DNA of 64,000 nucleotides from Oryzias latipes (GCF_002234675.1 NC_019878.2:3970688-4034687); one strand, 5' to 3'. Positions 35,928 through 47,624 are shown, counted from the first letter of the stretch. Notes: a model not told the origin generated them from the sequence alone. Translations and numbers: made by a program.

Positions 35928-36180
35928 CCTCCGCTCACGCGCGCACGGACCCACAGAGTTGGACAGCCGCAAAGCGCGTGCCGCGCGCACACGCACGCGC
36001 AAACTGCTACATCCAACACGAGACAGTTGTCCGCGTGCCTCCGGCTTCTCCTCTTCCTCCTTCACTCCTTTGGTTTGTTTCTTCGCGCCGTTCCTCTTGC
36101 TGACCGCCGCGCGCGCTGAGCTCTCAGAGCCTCTTTGGCGCGCGGACGGAAAAAGGAGTGAGGGAAAGAGAGAGAAAGGG
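34610..36180 (-). promoter_or_regulatory. CpG-rich block around nrn1 exon 1
   Basis: Dense CG dinucleotides (ACGCGC, GCGCGC) from intron 1 through exon 1 to the 5' flank, in an otherwise AT-rich neighbourhood. This is the expected setting for the nrn1 promoter; a start site is not resolved. No convincing TATA box on the minus strand upstream of 35927. Confidence 0.6.
35873..35927 (-). CDS. nrn1: nrn1 coding exon 1 (signal peptide)
   Basis: The exon encodes 18 residues plus one base (MGGSCSFRCLALFLAFHI), a hydrophobic leader. It ends in ATAG followed by the strong donor GTAAGT. The ATG lies at 35927 on the minus strand in a CpG-rich block. No other in-frame ATG with a leader-like sequence and a donor in the right phase was seen nearby. 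Confidence 0.88.
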
Positions 36181-36355
36181 AGAGGGAGAAGGCCCCTCCC
36201 ACCATCCGTCATCAATATTTTCAAATTTGATCTTCAGATTTAAAAATGTCAAAAAGATGAAAAAGAATCTTATTTATTTTGTAAAATCAACTATACTGAT
36301 GTATATTATTCTGTGACTCTATAGTTTAAAATATGAATTTGGATACTTTTCTGCA

Positions 36356-36356
<1 letters not shown>

Positions 36357-36443
<87 letters not shown>
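36357..36443. repeat. (TA)n microsatellite
   Basis: About 43 uninterrupted TA dinucleotides, some 430 bp upstream of the nrn1 start codon. Confidence 0.98.
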
Positions 36444-36447
<4 letters not shown>

Positions 36448-37600
36448 TTTATTTTATTTTTTTTGCTATTGCTATTGTTATTTTTAAAATGTACCAAGAA
36501 AATTCAAGATTATCATTTTTTTCAGGATTCAAGAAAAAAGTCATTCCAACCCTCACGCCATTTTTTGCTGATTTGATGTTTTTAACCATAAATATACAGA
36601 TTAGAGGAGCATTTATTTTTGGTCAGAATTTGTGTGAATGGCTCATGACCATTTTCCTGTGTCTCTTTTTAATTTTTTTATTGCAAACACAATTAATATG
36701 TTTTTAAACAATTTCACGAAATAAAGATGCTTAGTGTTAATGGTTTTGAAAAGAGTTTACATTAAAAATGGAGAATAAAGGCCTACAGAGAGATTTTCTG
36801 GGACTGAAAATGACCATATTTGGGTAAGAGATAGATCAGATTAAAACATTGGGATTCATGTTTATATTATCTACAGTAGTCTGTTTTTTAAATGACAAAA
36901 ATGATTAAAACCCCTAAAAATGACCGTGAAAGTCTTTCTGGTTAAAGCTTTCCAACCTGCTTCTCCTGGCAGCTGTTGGTATTGCAGTGTGAGGTTCTGC
37001 TGTGGTTTCAGCCTGCAGTGTGTTTATCATAAACGCAGATGGATGATTTAAAGGGCTCTAAGAAAGACAAATGTTGCAGACTTTAAGCTATTATTTTCAC
37101 TATTGAACAATTACATTCAAAACTGTGTTGGAGAAAAAGGTTTGTTCCTGTTTGACCTTTTTGAATTTGTAACTGCTAGACAATAAATGTTGCTTTTGAA
37201 AAATAAGAAGTGCTATCCAAATAGAATATTAATAAAATGCATTAATAAATTATCTTCAGACTTAAAAATTAAATCAAACAACTCTATGAAAACGTTATGA
37301 GCGTGTGTGAGGATGAGAGCTGCTATGATGTCATCATAAAAACTTCAAGCTGCTGCTGTGGGAAATATGTTTAACCAAAAAAAAATTTTATATTTAAAAA
37401 AAATAAGAATAAATAGGAAAGAAAAAAACGATTATTTTGAAGAAAAAAAGATGCCAACTTCCGGTTACCTGGCGATTATTTTCTATTTTGCCCAAACGAA
37501 GAAGCTAAAAACTGTTGCTGTTAATCGAGTCCTGCAGACTTTTGGTTCATTTCATTCTAGTTTCTATTGCATTCAGTTGTTTTGTTGATTTTCTCCTCCT
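36444..37600. other. non-coding, upstream of nrn1
   Basis: AT-rich; no exon or repeat family recognised. Confidence 0.55.
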
Positions 37601-37744
37601 CGCTGTTTGTTTGTCATTTGCGTTAACTTAACTTCTTCTAAACTCCATTCCTCCTCCTCTGTTGTTGCAGACTGAGGCTTCGGCTGCAGCCCGCGTGCCT
37701 GCGTGTTTTTGGGATCAGAGAGGAGCTCGTGCGCACTCTCACGC

Positions 37745-37752
37745 TGACGTCA
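37745..37752. promoter_or_regulatory. perfect CRE palindrome TGACGTCA
   Basis: Full consensus cAMP-response element inside a GC-richer island (about 37640-38220), 1.8 kb upstream of the nrn1 start codon. CREB regulation of mammalian cpg15/neuritin is reported; use of this site is inferred. Confidence 0.5.
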
Positions 37753-38125
37753 GCTGAACGTGGAACAAAGAATCTGCTGCATTTTTCACGCAGCTTTTCC
37801 CTGATGATGCAGCGCTGCAGCAGAGCGCGCACACGCACGTGCACATGCTCGCAAATCCCAGAACAGTTTCTATTGACTCCCCAGAGTGAAAGTCTTCACT
37901 TTGACCGCGGTGGTGCTTTCTTCCGCAAACGTCCACGCGGGAATTTGAGGACTTCATTTCACCTGAGGAAGCTCCGTGTGTGCGCGTGCCCGTGAGCCTC
38001 CTGTCCGACTCTCTCTTTGACTGTCAAATTCCATCTGTCCAGTCAGAGGCTAAGGCTGGGGCCGGCGTGCGCGTGCTCACCTCCTGCCCCGTGTGTGACT
38101 CAGGTCACTCGCGGGGCATGTTACC

Positions 38126-38140
38126 ACTGCCCTCTGCTGG
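38126..38140 (-). promoter_or_regulatory. CTCF-type motif, reverse
   Basis: On the minus strand CCAGCAGAGGGCAGT matches CCASYAGRKGGCRSY at all 15 positions. Confidence 0.5.
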
Positions 38141-38220
38141 TGACTGCCCCAAACTGCAGCGGCTCTGTCAGCGTGGGAATTGATCCTCGCGCGCGCGTGG
38201 ACCTCGCGCTCTAATGAGAC

Positions 38221-40190
38221 TGTTCCTGATCACTGAGTGATGTTTTACAAAGATGAAGTTTGTTTTTGTTTTTTTTTACCAACGAGTTTATTTATTTTCA
38301 GCGACAAACTGCTAATGGTTTGGAAAAAGAAAACAAACCAAAAAACGAGAAAGAAGACAAAAGAAATGTAAATTAAAGCCGAGTTGTAAACAGGCGCTAC
38401 CTGCCCTCGCCCAGTGACGTGCGGTGAGGTTGATGGCTGGTGAGGCACCGACTCCTCTGAATTCTGTAATGCTGTTTATACTGCCCAACAAGAGACCACT
38501 GGGAAGATCCCTGCAGAGTTAGCTTTAGGACGGAAAATATATGGACCACTACAGAGGCTCATACATAAACCACCATCCTCCGAACATTTGTCTGCATATA
38601 GTTTATTGGAACGACAGCAAAAGATGTTTGAGGATGTTTAAAGGAGAGTGGGGTTGCACCAGTCCAGACAAGCTAGTCTGGGTTTGAAAAATATTAGTAA
38701 AACCTTTAAAAACAACCTTTTGAGCATTTCAAAGTTTTACATTTGAAACACATTTGCTTCAGATGTTTACGGTAAAATCTCCTTCAACGATTTTCATCTT
38801 TAGAAGTGAAGACAAACAGTTAGTCCTCTGTTTTGAACTTGAAATATGAAATCTGTTCATTTCAGTGAGTCAGACTTAATGAATGATGGAGTTGTATGTT
38901 TTCTACATTCAGCTTCATGCATTCTGCAGAGAAAAACACAGTGGAGTTCTGCTGCTTCTATGTTTTCACCTGCATTTCTACAAAAGAAATTAAATAAAGT
39001 AACATAAATAAAGAAACATGTTTAGGTTACAAGAAAGAACGGGTTTAACTTGATTCTACACTTCTAACCAAACCAGGTATGCATGTATATTAACACACTT
39101 TTTCAAAAACGTTTGTTAAAGTTTATGAATGATTCAAATTATGTTTTACATATTAATCTTATTTAAATTTTATTGTTAGCTAAATTGTTTTTTAGGTTTT
39201 GGACAAGATAGATGCAGATGTGGAGGAATCTTAAAAAAAACTGGGTTATAGAGTTTAGATCAGCAAAACTGAGAGGAAACAGAAAAAAGATGCTGGAGGC
39301 TTCTTTTATAGGGGCTTCATGACAACTGTTTACTCAAACACTACACAAACACAAACAACTACACACTCAAGCACACTTGTTCATACAGATTTCACACACT
39401 GCACACTAGATATACACGCTAACTTACGCATATGTATACCAACACACACACACACTGATACCTGAAGCCCCGCCCCCCTCCCATCCCCAGGCCAAAAGCC
39501 CACCACTGCCCCCAGAAGCAGTTTACTACAACCTCTGTGTCCATTCACAGCGCCGCACACAGGTCAGCAGGCGATCCAAACCCGGCAGCAGGTCCACCTC
39601 TGCATCAGCATAAAGGTTCTGGACATTTTGACCTTGGTAATCTAGTCTTTCTGCTATGAATAAATAAATGTCAATTTACAAAAAAAACAGTTCAGGTTTG
39701 ACAGACGCGTACTGACAGATGACCTTCAGCTTCATGCTGTTGGAGGAGCGCTGTGACCTCTTGCTCTCACTTCCTCTCAGCTCTTTCCTGCTCCCTTCAG
39801 GGTCTCTCTGACCCGCTTTAAACCAACAGCCTGACACAGTTCTCTTCCTTTTTTATATTCTGCTGTTCTTGTTTTTTTTTGTTGCTATTTTTCAAGTTGG
39901 AAGATCCAGGATCAGCGTCTGAAGCCAAACCTTCTGACACTGGGCAACGACTGTAACATCCGAGTTCCTCAACATCGTATGTCATTGAAACATCAGCAAA
40001 TCATGAGGTCAGACCTGAAATAACCCTGCTTGATGTTTTGGGACCGTCTTCCTTACTCAATCTGTCATGAGGATTTTCTTTGCGGCTTGTCAACATTCAC
40101 TACAATAAAATTCCACTGTGGCATTTTCCTTCATTCTCAACATTCAGCCCAAATTTCTGTGACCAGATCCAAATCCCATTCAGATATTTG
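38221..40190. other. non-coding intergenic, repeat traces
   Basis: A hAT-terminus-like sequence (CAGTGACGTGCGGTGAGG) lies at 38412-38429 with no recognised partner end. An AC-rich and C-rich stretch at 39330-39620 resembles the 3' regions of the L1-like LINEs but is not clearly homologous. No gene. Confidence 0.45.
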
Positions 40191-40214
40191 GGCAAAAGTT
40201 GTGTGGGTCCTTTA

Positions 40215-40440
40215 TGCTACTGCCCAACTACGTATGTAGCCACAAGGGAGTCCGAGTCTGGGTCTCCCTGTGCCGGTCCCCAGCCCAGATAAAACACAGG
40301 GATGTGTCAGGAAGGGCATCCGCAGTAAAAACCTCTGTCAAAGCAGCCTGTGGATCAGTGAAAGCTGATTCACTGTGGCGCCTCCTGAAGGGAAATGCCA
40401 ACAGCTGAACATCAAGAAGGAAGCAGATCCAGTCGCTTGA
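40215..40440 (+). mobile_element. fish interspersed repeat fragment
   Basis: Contains TCTCCCTGTGCCGGTCCCCA, TGTCAGGAAGGGCATCCG and GGCGCCTCCTGAAGGGAAAT, a 3'-end type I recognise from fish LINE/SINE repeats. Family name not assigned. Confidence 0.5.
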
Positions 40441-40939
40441 ACAGAAATCCTTCAACTAACTATGTTTGTAGGTAGTTTGAGATTTGCTGTTTTGATCAAA
40501 CTTGAAATGATTTGGTCCAGATGATCGTCTGTCATTTCAACTTTTATTTTTTATTTATCAAAGTTCCATCGGCAGAGTGAACATCAAAAACCCTTTAATC
40601 ATTCAAACCCTTAACAGTAATATCGTTGAGTTAACCTAAACAAGACGGCAAAAGGGACTCAAACCAAACTGCTGACTAAGCAGGATCTGAGCAGCAAAAT
40701 TATTCTCCTGGATCAGAAGCTGCAGGTTCGGTTTCCTATGTAGAACCAAATATTTGGCTTTTTTATAATCACTTTATGCTTTGATGCAACAGCTTAACTA
40801 CTCAAAAGGTGCTGCATTTCAAAAAGCTACATAGACCCTGCTGCGTTCTATAAAACCTAAAACTCGTTGTGATGCACATGTAGCAAAAAGATAATGCTGC
40901 TGTTTTTCATGTCTGGACCAAGTTTGGTTGCAGAGATGA

Positions 40940-41335
40940 TCTAAGTCCCACTCCAATCATCTATTGATCTATTTTGAAAGTGTTCCCAGTGGTCTTTTAA
41001 TTGTAATTATGCTGTTTTAGCCCAAATATAAAAAACCTGTGCCGTTTTCTAGGACATAGTTTCCACAGAGCAGCAGAGGGTCCAGGGGTGACCACACTTT
41101 TTCCAGGGACTCAGAGAAGACCTGGAGAAAGCCTGGAAAGTGAAGGTGACAGTGGTGCCTGTGGTAATTGGAGCACTCGGGGCAGTAACCCCCAAGCTGG
41201 AGGAGTGGCTACAACAGATCCCTGGAAAGACCTCAGACCTCTCAGTCCAGAAATTTTAATTTTAGTTTTCTTTACAAATGTCCACCATCATCAGAAAAAT
41301 GCCACAAAATATGTTAAAAACAGCAAAAACAGTTT
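40940..41335. repeat. dispersed repeat, copy B, with LINE insert
   Basis: Shares blocks with 14520-14950. At about 41090-41255 it is interrupted by a fragment encoding a LINE reverse transcriptase C-terminus (EDLEKAWKVKVTVVPVVIGA, then TPKLEEWLQQIPG) of the R2/NeSL-like kind. Confidence 0.55.
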
Positions 41336-41339
41336 TTAC

Positions 41340-42110
41340 TGGCGTGGGTCTTTCCCGCTGCTGCTGAAGACCATTTGGATGATCCAGAGGAGTCATGGGA
41401 GAAAGTCATGTGGTCAGACGAGACCAAAATAGAACTTTTCGGTCTTAATTCTCTCGCCTTGTTTGGAGGAAGAAGAATGATGAGTACCATCCCAAGAACA
41501 CCATCCCTACTGTGAGGCATGGGGGTGGTAGCACCATGCTACGGCGGTGTTTTTCTGCACATGGGACAGGACGGCTGCACTGTACTAAGGAGAGGATGAC
41601 CGTGGCCATGCATTGTGAGATTTTGGGATTTCCATTGAAGATGGGTCATGGCTGGGTCTTCAAACATGACAATGTTTCAAAGCACACAGCACACAGGATA
41701 ACGAAGGAGTGGCTCCGTAAGAACCAGATCAAGGTTCTGGAGTGGTCTGGTCAGTCTCCATGAACCCGCTAGAAAATCTTAGGAGGGAGCTCAAACTCCA
41801 TGTTTCTCAGCGACAGCCCAGAAACCTGACTGATCTAGAGAAGATCTGTGAGGAGGAGTGGGCCAAAATCCCTCCTGCAGTGTCTGCAAACCTGGAGGAA
41901 AACTACAGGAAACATTTGACCAGTGGAATCGCAAACAAAGACTACTGTGCCAAATATTAATGCTGATTTTCTCAGGTGTTCAAAAACTTATTTGCAGCAG
42001 TAACATACACTTAAATGTTTTAAAAACTCTTACAATGTGAGTTCCAGATTTTCTCTAGAATATCTCTCTCACAGTGGAAATGCACCTAAATTAAAAAAGG
42101 TCAGACCCCT
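41340..42110 (+). pseudogene. Tc1-family transposase pseudogene
   Basis: The second half of a Tc1/mariner transposase in broken frames: WSDETKIELFG (first Asp, about 41409), [21 protein letters not shown] (second Asp, about 41668), and [11 protein letters not shown] (Glu, about 41777) after an in-frame stop. The C-terminus (ANKDYCAKY) ends at 41960. The N-terminal half is missing. A possible right terminus with AAAAAAGGTCAGACCCCTC lies near 42095-42113. Confidence 0.82.
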
Positions 42111-42113
42111 CTA

Positions 42114-43880
42114 TGGTTTCCAAGAGGGAGAACTGACAAAATCACACAATGTAATTCCTTTTTTGCAATAATTCATCTATCAACCCTGAAACAAAAAAAT
42201 AACCCAAAACTTTTTTTGCAGGAGAAAAACCTTGCATTTGTAACTTTATTTATACTTATCCTAAAATTAAACCAAAACTACTTAAGCTAAATGAAAAACA
42301 ACATTCCAGATTAAAGCTCCTACATTTTTCTGTCCAAATACCTCATGCTGGTATTTGTAAATTCTTTTTAGGATTGTCAAAAGGTTAATTCTACTTGGAT
42401 TAAAGCTATTTAACCAAAAATGCTAAGCTAAAATGAGCATGTTTCATCTACTGGATGTTTTCATGCATGTTTGCAGCTGTCAGGGTTCTGACTTTTTCCT
42501 TAATAAAGAGAAGAACCACACAGCAGATGAAAACTTTTGCTAGACTTCTGCAGAAGGAGAATCGGTCTGTGACAGCACGAACTGTCACAGAGGAGTTCTG
42601 CCTTCTCAGTGTATCCAGTCTGGTTTTATTGGTGGCAGGGTTTGATAACATAAAAGTAGGTCATTCAATCAAGCAGTACAGAAACATCATATTCTTGTAT
42701 AATCAGAACTTTTCAGGTCATTGTTTTCTTACTGAAAGATAGAACTTAGACAATCATATCATGGTGATAATAGCGTGTAAGCAAATGATAATTACATAAC
42801 CCTAACAGCAGCAATGAGCTGTGGAGTTAGCTTTAAAAGTTCAGTACGAACTGGGCTGCAGCTCATCTTCTCACACAGTTTCCGGATTTTTTTCTGTGGA
42901 AAGGCATCATCGGCCTCTAAAGACACAAAAGTTCTGTTTAAATCTATAATTGAATCAATAAAATCAAACGTAAACAGATTTTTTACTAAATTTGTGAAAG
43001 GCATTGCTTTAGAATCAAATATGAAATATTTGATTTTGCTTGTTTCCATCCAGCAGCTTAGTTGAAAGATTCTAATTTTTAGTCTTCAGATACACGAGGT
43101 GTCTATTTAGATAAACCTCTTTGCTACTTAAGGCTACATTTTTAAAAAGGTTTTTACATTTAAATCTTAGATGTGTCAGTAAAGAAAGGGAGAGTGAAAT
43201 GCATGCTGAGGTTAAAATCTTCCTGAGTTTCCTGTTGTTGTTGTAGAAGTGGATGACTTGGCAGCAGCATGTCAGCGTGACCTGCTCAGAGGAAAACTAC
43301 TCTCTAGCTTGTTGCTGGTTTCTGTGTCTAAAAATCTCAGTTGACCTTTTTTATTTATCTCAAAAGAATAATCTGCAGCTTTTCCACAAACAAAGGCTTT
43401 AACCTTCTGTGACGGTTTTTGCTCTGACATTCCAGAAACCAAAAATCAACATTTTGATCTTCATAAAGATTAAACCTCCATCAGGGCCATCTATGTAGAT
43501 AAACTATACATGGCAATAATAGTTTAACCAAATAACATGTTAACACATTTACCTCATAGAAGAAAGCTGCCTTCCAATGACTGATTAGTAAAATGTTTTT
43601 CTCTGTCTAACTGAATAAAGAACCAGAAAACTGGTCTTTGTTCAATGCTGTTCTGCATCTCCTGGGTCTCAGAATGCGATGGCCTTAATCATCATAGCCT
43701 CCAAAAGAAATCAGATCACTTGGTTTCCCTCTTTGACTTTGAAGTTTGACGTCCTGTTTCTCAAACATGAGGTTTCTGGTAAGTTGGGGTCCATACTGTT
43801 TAGGGATTTCTGGAAATAAAAATGTGGAATTCCACAGGGATCAGTTTTAGGCCCCATTTTTTAGTCTGAACATGCTCTGC
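42114..43880. other. non-coding intergenic
   Basis: No domain or exon recognised. A short self-complementary block (CTGTGACAG..CTGTCACAG) lies at about 42568-42592. Confidence 0.45.
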
Positions 43881-44132
43881 CATCGGCAGAGTTGATTTGT
43901 AATCGACATCTGAGACCTCGGTTACACGGCTCCCCGTTTGAAGCCATGTACCAACACTCCCAGCGCATTCACCACAAGATATCCACCAAGGCACGTGTCC
44001 AGAAAGCACAGGTAAACTGAAGGTGCTAACCCACCAACATCCCTTGGGGAAATAGGGATCACTTACCGGTAGTTTACACATGTGATTACAGAGGCCCCAC
44101 AGCCTTCTATTAACCCAGACTTGGGACCAGGG

Positions 44133-45716
44133 GCCTCATTTATAGAACTTTGCGTAGGATTTGTGTCAGAAGTGGCGTACGGATGAAACATAGGACGTGC
44201 GTACGCACAGAAATATTCGGATTTATAAAACCGTGCGCACGCACATCCTACGCATCTTTCCCTTAATAAATCACAACCGATTCTAAATGCAGCTCAGCTT
44301 TTGCGGCTTCATGACACGCCCATATTTGTCCATAAATAGTCCGTGAAACGCCCACAAGTTAATATTCATTGATTGCGAAACCATGGCAAACACCGAGAGG
44401 AAATCAAAAAAACGTAACTTCACTCAATGTGAAGTAGAAGTTATCGTTGGCGAGGTGGAAAAGAGGAGAAAAGTGTTGTTTGGAGGGACAGTGTGGGCAT
44501 TACTAATGCCGAAAAGGCACGTGAGTGGCAAACGGTGGCAGACGTCGTAATGCTGTAGCCTCACAAACTCGGACCGTGGCCGAAATAAAAAAGAAATGGT
44601 CGGACATCAAAGTCGAGGCAAACAAACGTCTGGCGCTGCATCGCCAGAGTGTGTCTGCCACGGGTGGGGGGGGCACCAGAGCTGACCCCTTCTTGATGAG
44701 AGACTGGTGGCAATAATTGGGGAATCCTTTTTAAGTGGAGTGGTGTCTGAGGCGCAGGGGGAGCACCGACGCGCCAGATGCACCGGGTGACACACCCCCA
44801 AAAGCCCGCAGAGGTCCAACAGGACGGCTCGAGGAAGTCGGAACCGGCTCATAAGTCACTCGTCCTTCTTGCTGTCTAAAGATGCGTTCACTCCGAATTC
44901 TTCCATTTGCCACATCTTCTAAGAGTGCAAGATCAGCCATTGTGCGTCATTACGCATTGTGATGGAGCATTTTATTTCCCTCCATTGAATTACATCTGCC
45001 AAGCTACAGATGTCGGTAATAATCGACGTGGAAATGGGAATTTGATCAGCGCAAATGTAATTTCTTGTTGCTTTCTGAATGGTTGAGACATACGCCAAAC
45101 ATGGTTTTATCAAGAATAAAACAAACTAAAGGCAAATGCATGAATACCATAATTCCATAGCTTATGAAGAAATGTTTTAATATGAAAACAACTTTCCCCA
45201 GTGGACAATTAATACGTCTGTCTGTCTAATTGCACCTATATCTGCTCCGCCAGACGGACACATTGACGGGAATATCAGTTTGTACATTATTTCGTTCTGT
45301 TAACTATATTATTTATGAGGATGAATTGCACAACATGCCACTATTGCAGAACATTTTTCACTTTTCTTTTTGCAAATAAGTGTTCATTTGAATTTCTGTT
45401 GTAATTTTCGTTTGATTTATTTTGTTTGTTTCACTGCTGATCGATCAAACGGGTGTTCGTGTAGGCTGTTAATTGTAAGACTTTCTTTGTGAAGTCTTCA
45501 TGTTATTTATGAGAGGCAGGATTGTCATTTTCACTTTCACGTGTTTCTTCCTTCTGCCGACGGTGTCGCCGTTTCTCATTTCACCCGTTTATGTGCGCAC
45601 GCCTGCGTGAAGGACTGCACATTTTCCCGTCAAGTTTGCTTTTTATAAATCTCAATTATTGCGTAGAGAGTGGCGTACGCCTTCTTTTGTGCGTACGCAA
45701 CGTTTATAAATGAGGC
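44133..45716 (+). mobile_element. PIF/Harbinger-like element, about 1.6 kb
   Basis: The left end GGGCCTCATTTATAGAAC and the right end GTTTATAAATGAGGCCC are inverted repeats, with a 3-bp direct repeat CAG on both sides. CG-rich TACGCAC motifs recur just inside each end. It carries a broken Myb/SANT-like ORF but no recognisable DDE transposase. Confidence 0.75.
44383..44740 (+). pseudogene. Myb/SANT-like protein of Harbinger element, frameshifted
   Basis: The start MANTERKSKKRNFTQCEVEV continues as IVGEVEKRRKVLFGG, then shifts frame; later pieces (AREWQTVAD, ASQTRTVAEIKKKWSDIKVE, ALHRQSVSATGGG) lie in other frames. The Trp/Lys spacing suits a trihelix/Myb DNA-binding domain, the usual second protein of PIF/Harbinger elements. 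At least two frameshifts; not functional. Confidence 0.7.
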
Positions 45717-45756
45717 CCCAGAACACGAAAACCCTGGAGAGTCCACATGTGGTTGC

Positions 45757-45873
45757 ACTAACTTGGAGCGCCTGATAGTTCCAAGCAATGTCACAGCAAC
45801 GGTCTAAAAACTCCCAACCCTGCTTAGCTTCTGAGATCAGATGAAATGAAGGGTGTTTGGGGCGCTACGGGCC
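45757..45873 (-). pseudogene. 5S rRNA-derived pseudogene
   Basis: The minus strand contains CATCTGATCTCAGAAGCTAA then GCAGGG, matching the 5S rRNA internal promoter A-box region. A 5'-like GTAGCGCC..AAACACCC and a later TAGACCG are also present. The rest diverges, so this is a 5S pseudogene or a 5S-derived SINE head. It begins about 40 bp from the Harbinger element. Confidence 0.7.
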
Positions 45874-46676
45874 AGAACAGAACAAAACTGTTCTTCCTAA
45901 ATCGAAAATTCAATCATTGACCCAACTGTCTTCTCCAGAACCAAGATCCAGTTTTAACCAAGAACAAACCCTCAGTCCTCTTCTTTTTCAGATTATTTGA
46001 GTGTTTATTTATATTTTTCCCTGTTACTTGTTGGTAAATTAGTGGATTGCTCATTTGAAAAATCGGTTAATAATGTAATTTATTTTAGTTAATCAATTTC
46101 TCTTTTTGGTTCCTTGGTCATGTGTCGGTCAGAGCGTCCTCCATCTTTGTCCGGGCTCCTGATGTAAATGTCGCTCTCAAATCTGAGCAGCAAATGTGTT
46201 TTTTAATCAGACAAGTTCTGATGTAAAAACAGAGAAATCTTTTGATAATTTTATGAACAAATTCCCTGAAGATGAAACATCTTTTTTTTTCCTTTTTTCT
46301 GCAGGTCATGATGTTACTAAATTACAGCTACAAACAGCTGATGGTAGCTACTGTAGGTGTTATAGGCAGCAGATGGGTGCACCATTTAACGGGTCAGGGT
46401 CACCTTATCCCACGTCCTGCCGCAGGTCATTGACATCCCATACATAATATGAGACTATTGAAATTAAGCTGAGATCAAAATCATTACATTTATGTTTTTA
46501 TGGCTGCTTGAAGTTGTTGATTTTCACACAGAAAAGAGTTTAAACATAGTGTAAAATCTTTAGTGTTCAAATGTGTTTTCTTTGAATATCTGGTTTGTGG
46601 AAATGAAGGAAGTTGGTGTGAAAACGTGTGAAGTGTTGAAACCTGAGCATTTGCGTGAAAAGAGGAAGCTGCAGAG
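45874..46676. other. f13a1 5' flank, non-coding
   Basis: No exon recognised. Precedes the candidate TATA box. Confidence 0.5.
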
Positions 46677-46762
46677 AATAAAAGAGCAGCTGCAGAACGT
46701 CTGGGCTTCATCTGATCGGATCAGAAGCCCAGCAGACCTCTCCTCTCCTCTTCATCACTGCG
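46677..46762 (+). promoter_or_regulatory. candidate f13a1 TATA box and non-coding exon 1
   Basis: An ATAAAAG TATA-like box at 46678-46684 sits about 25-30 nt before a near-palindrome (GGGCTTC..CTGATCGGATCAG..AAGCCC, 46703-46730) that could hold the start site. Exon-like sequence then ends at 46762 in a strong donor, CG|GTGAGT. The coding region begins after an acceptor at 47585 (polyT-AG), so a spliced 5' leader of this form is plausible. Human F13A1 also has a non-coding first exon. No transcript evidence. Confidence 0.4.
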
Positions 46763-47216
46763 GTGAGTTTCTTCACTTTAAACATAAATGCAAGCTGCAG
46801 TCACTGCTGCGCCTGTTGAAGATCACAGATGACGGCAAAAGACAGAAATGCTTAAAAATGGGATTTGATTTAGTTATGCTGAACATTAAAGGAAACTCTG
46901 TTTAAATGGAATTTTAGGATCCAGTGGATTTTAGGGATAAAAAATTATGTTTACTAAAACTTTAAATTAAACTTAATAAACACGTTTATTATTTACATTT
47001 TTTAAATTTAGGAATAATCCTGAAATATTTTTAATATATTTAAAAAATGTTATTGGCATGTCCCTAAAGTCATGAAGCATTAAATAACTGTTCTAAAAAA
47101 ACAAACATTTGACATTTTGTGTATCACACAAAAGTAAAGTCAAAAAGATATTTTCTCACCTTTTGTTTGATTTTGAATCATTTTTTTCAGAATTTGCTGA
47201 GGTTTTATTTTATGTC

Positions 47217-47425
47217 AACCCTTGTGCTATCCTAGGCACTTTAACTTTGGGAGTTGGGTCATCTAGACCCACTAGACAGTGCTCTGAACCTTTTTTCTTC
47301 AATGATTTGTGATCTTCACTGGTGTCCATGGATTACATGAAATCTTTCCACCTTTATCCACCTTTGTCATGGTAGGGAGAACACGTCAATGTAAGGGTGG
47401 GGTCATCTAAAATAGTACAAGGGTT
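47217..47425 (+). mobile_element. 209-bp MITE family, copy 5
   Basis: Full-length, 160 bp upstream of the acceptor that precedes the f13a1 start codon, inside the putative leader intron. Confidence 0.92.
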
Positions 47426-47624
47426 ACAGGGCTCAAAGTGAATGATTTACTAACGAAAATTTGGATTTGTAAGAAACGGAAACTTCCTAATCAGTGTTTG
47501 GTTTTTGGTTTAGAGGCAACCTTCCCAACACACCTTTCTTCACCGTCTCACTGAGCTCCATCCTGTTCATGTGTGTGTTTTTTTAGCTCCTGTTCGTGCA
47601 GCCAAACCTTAAGCTTCTGTCACC

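Noticed and set aside
36333..36707. Tyr-Ile repeat frame of 124 codons
   Set aside because: (TA)n microsatellite plus AT-rich flank.
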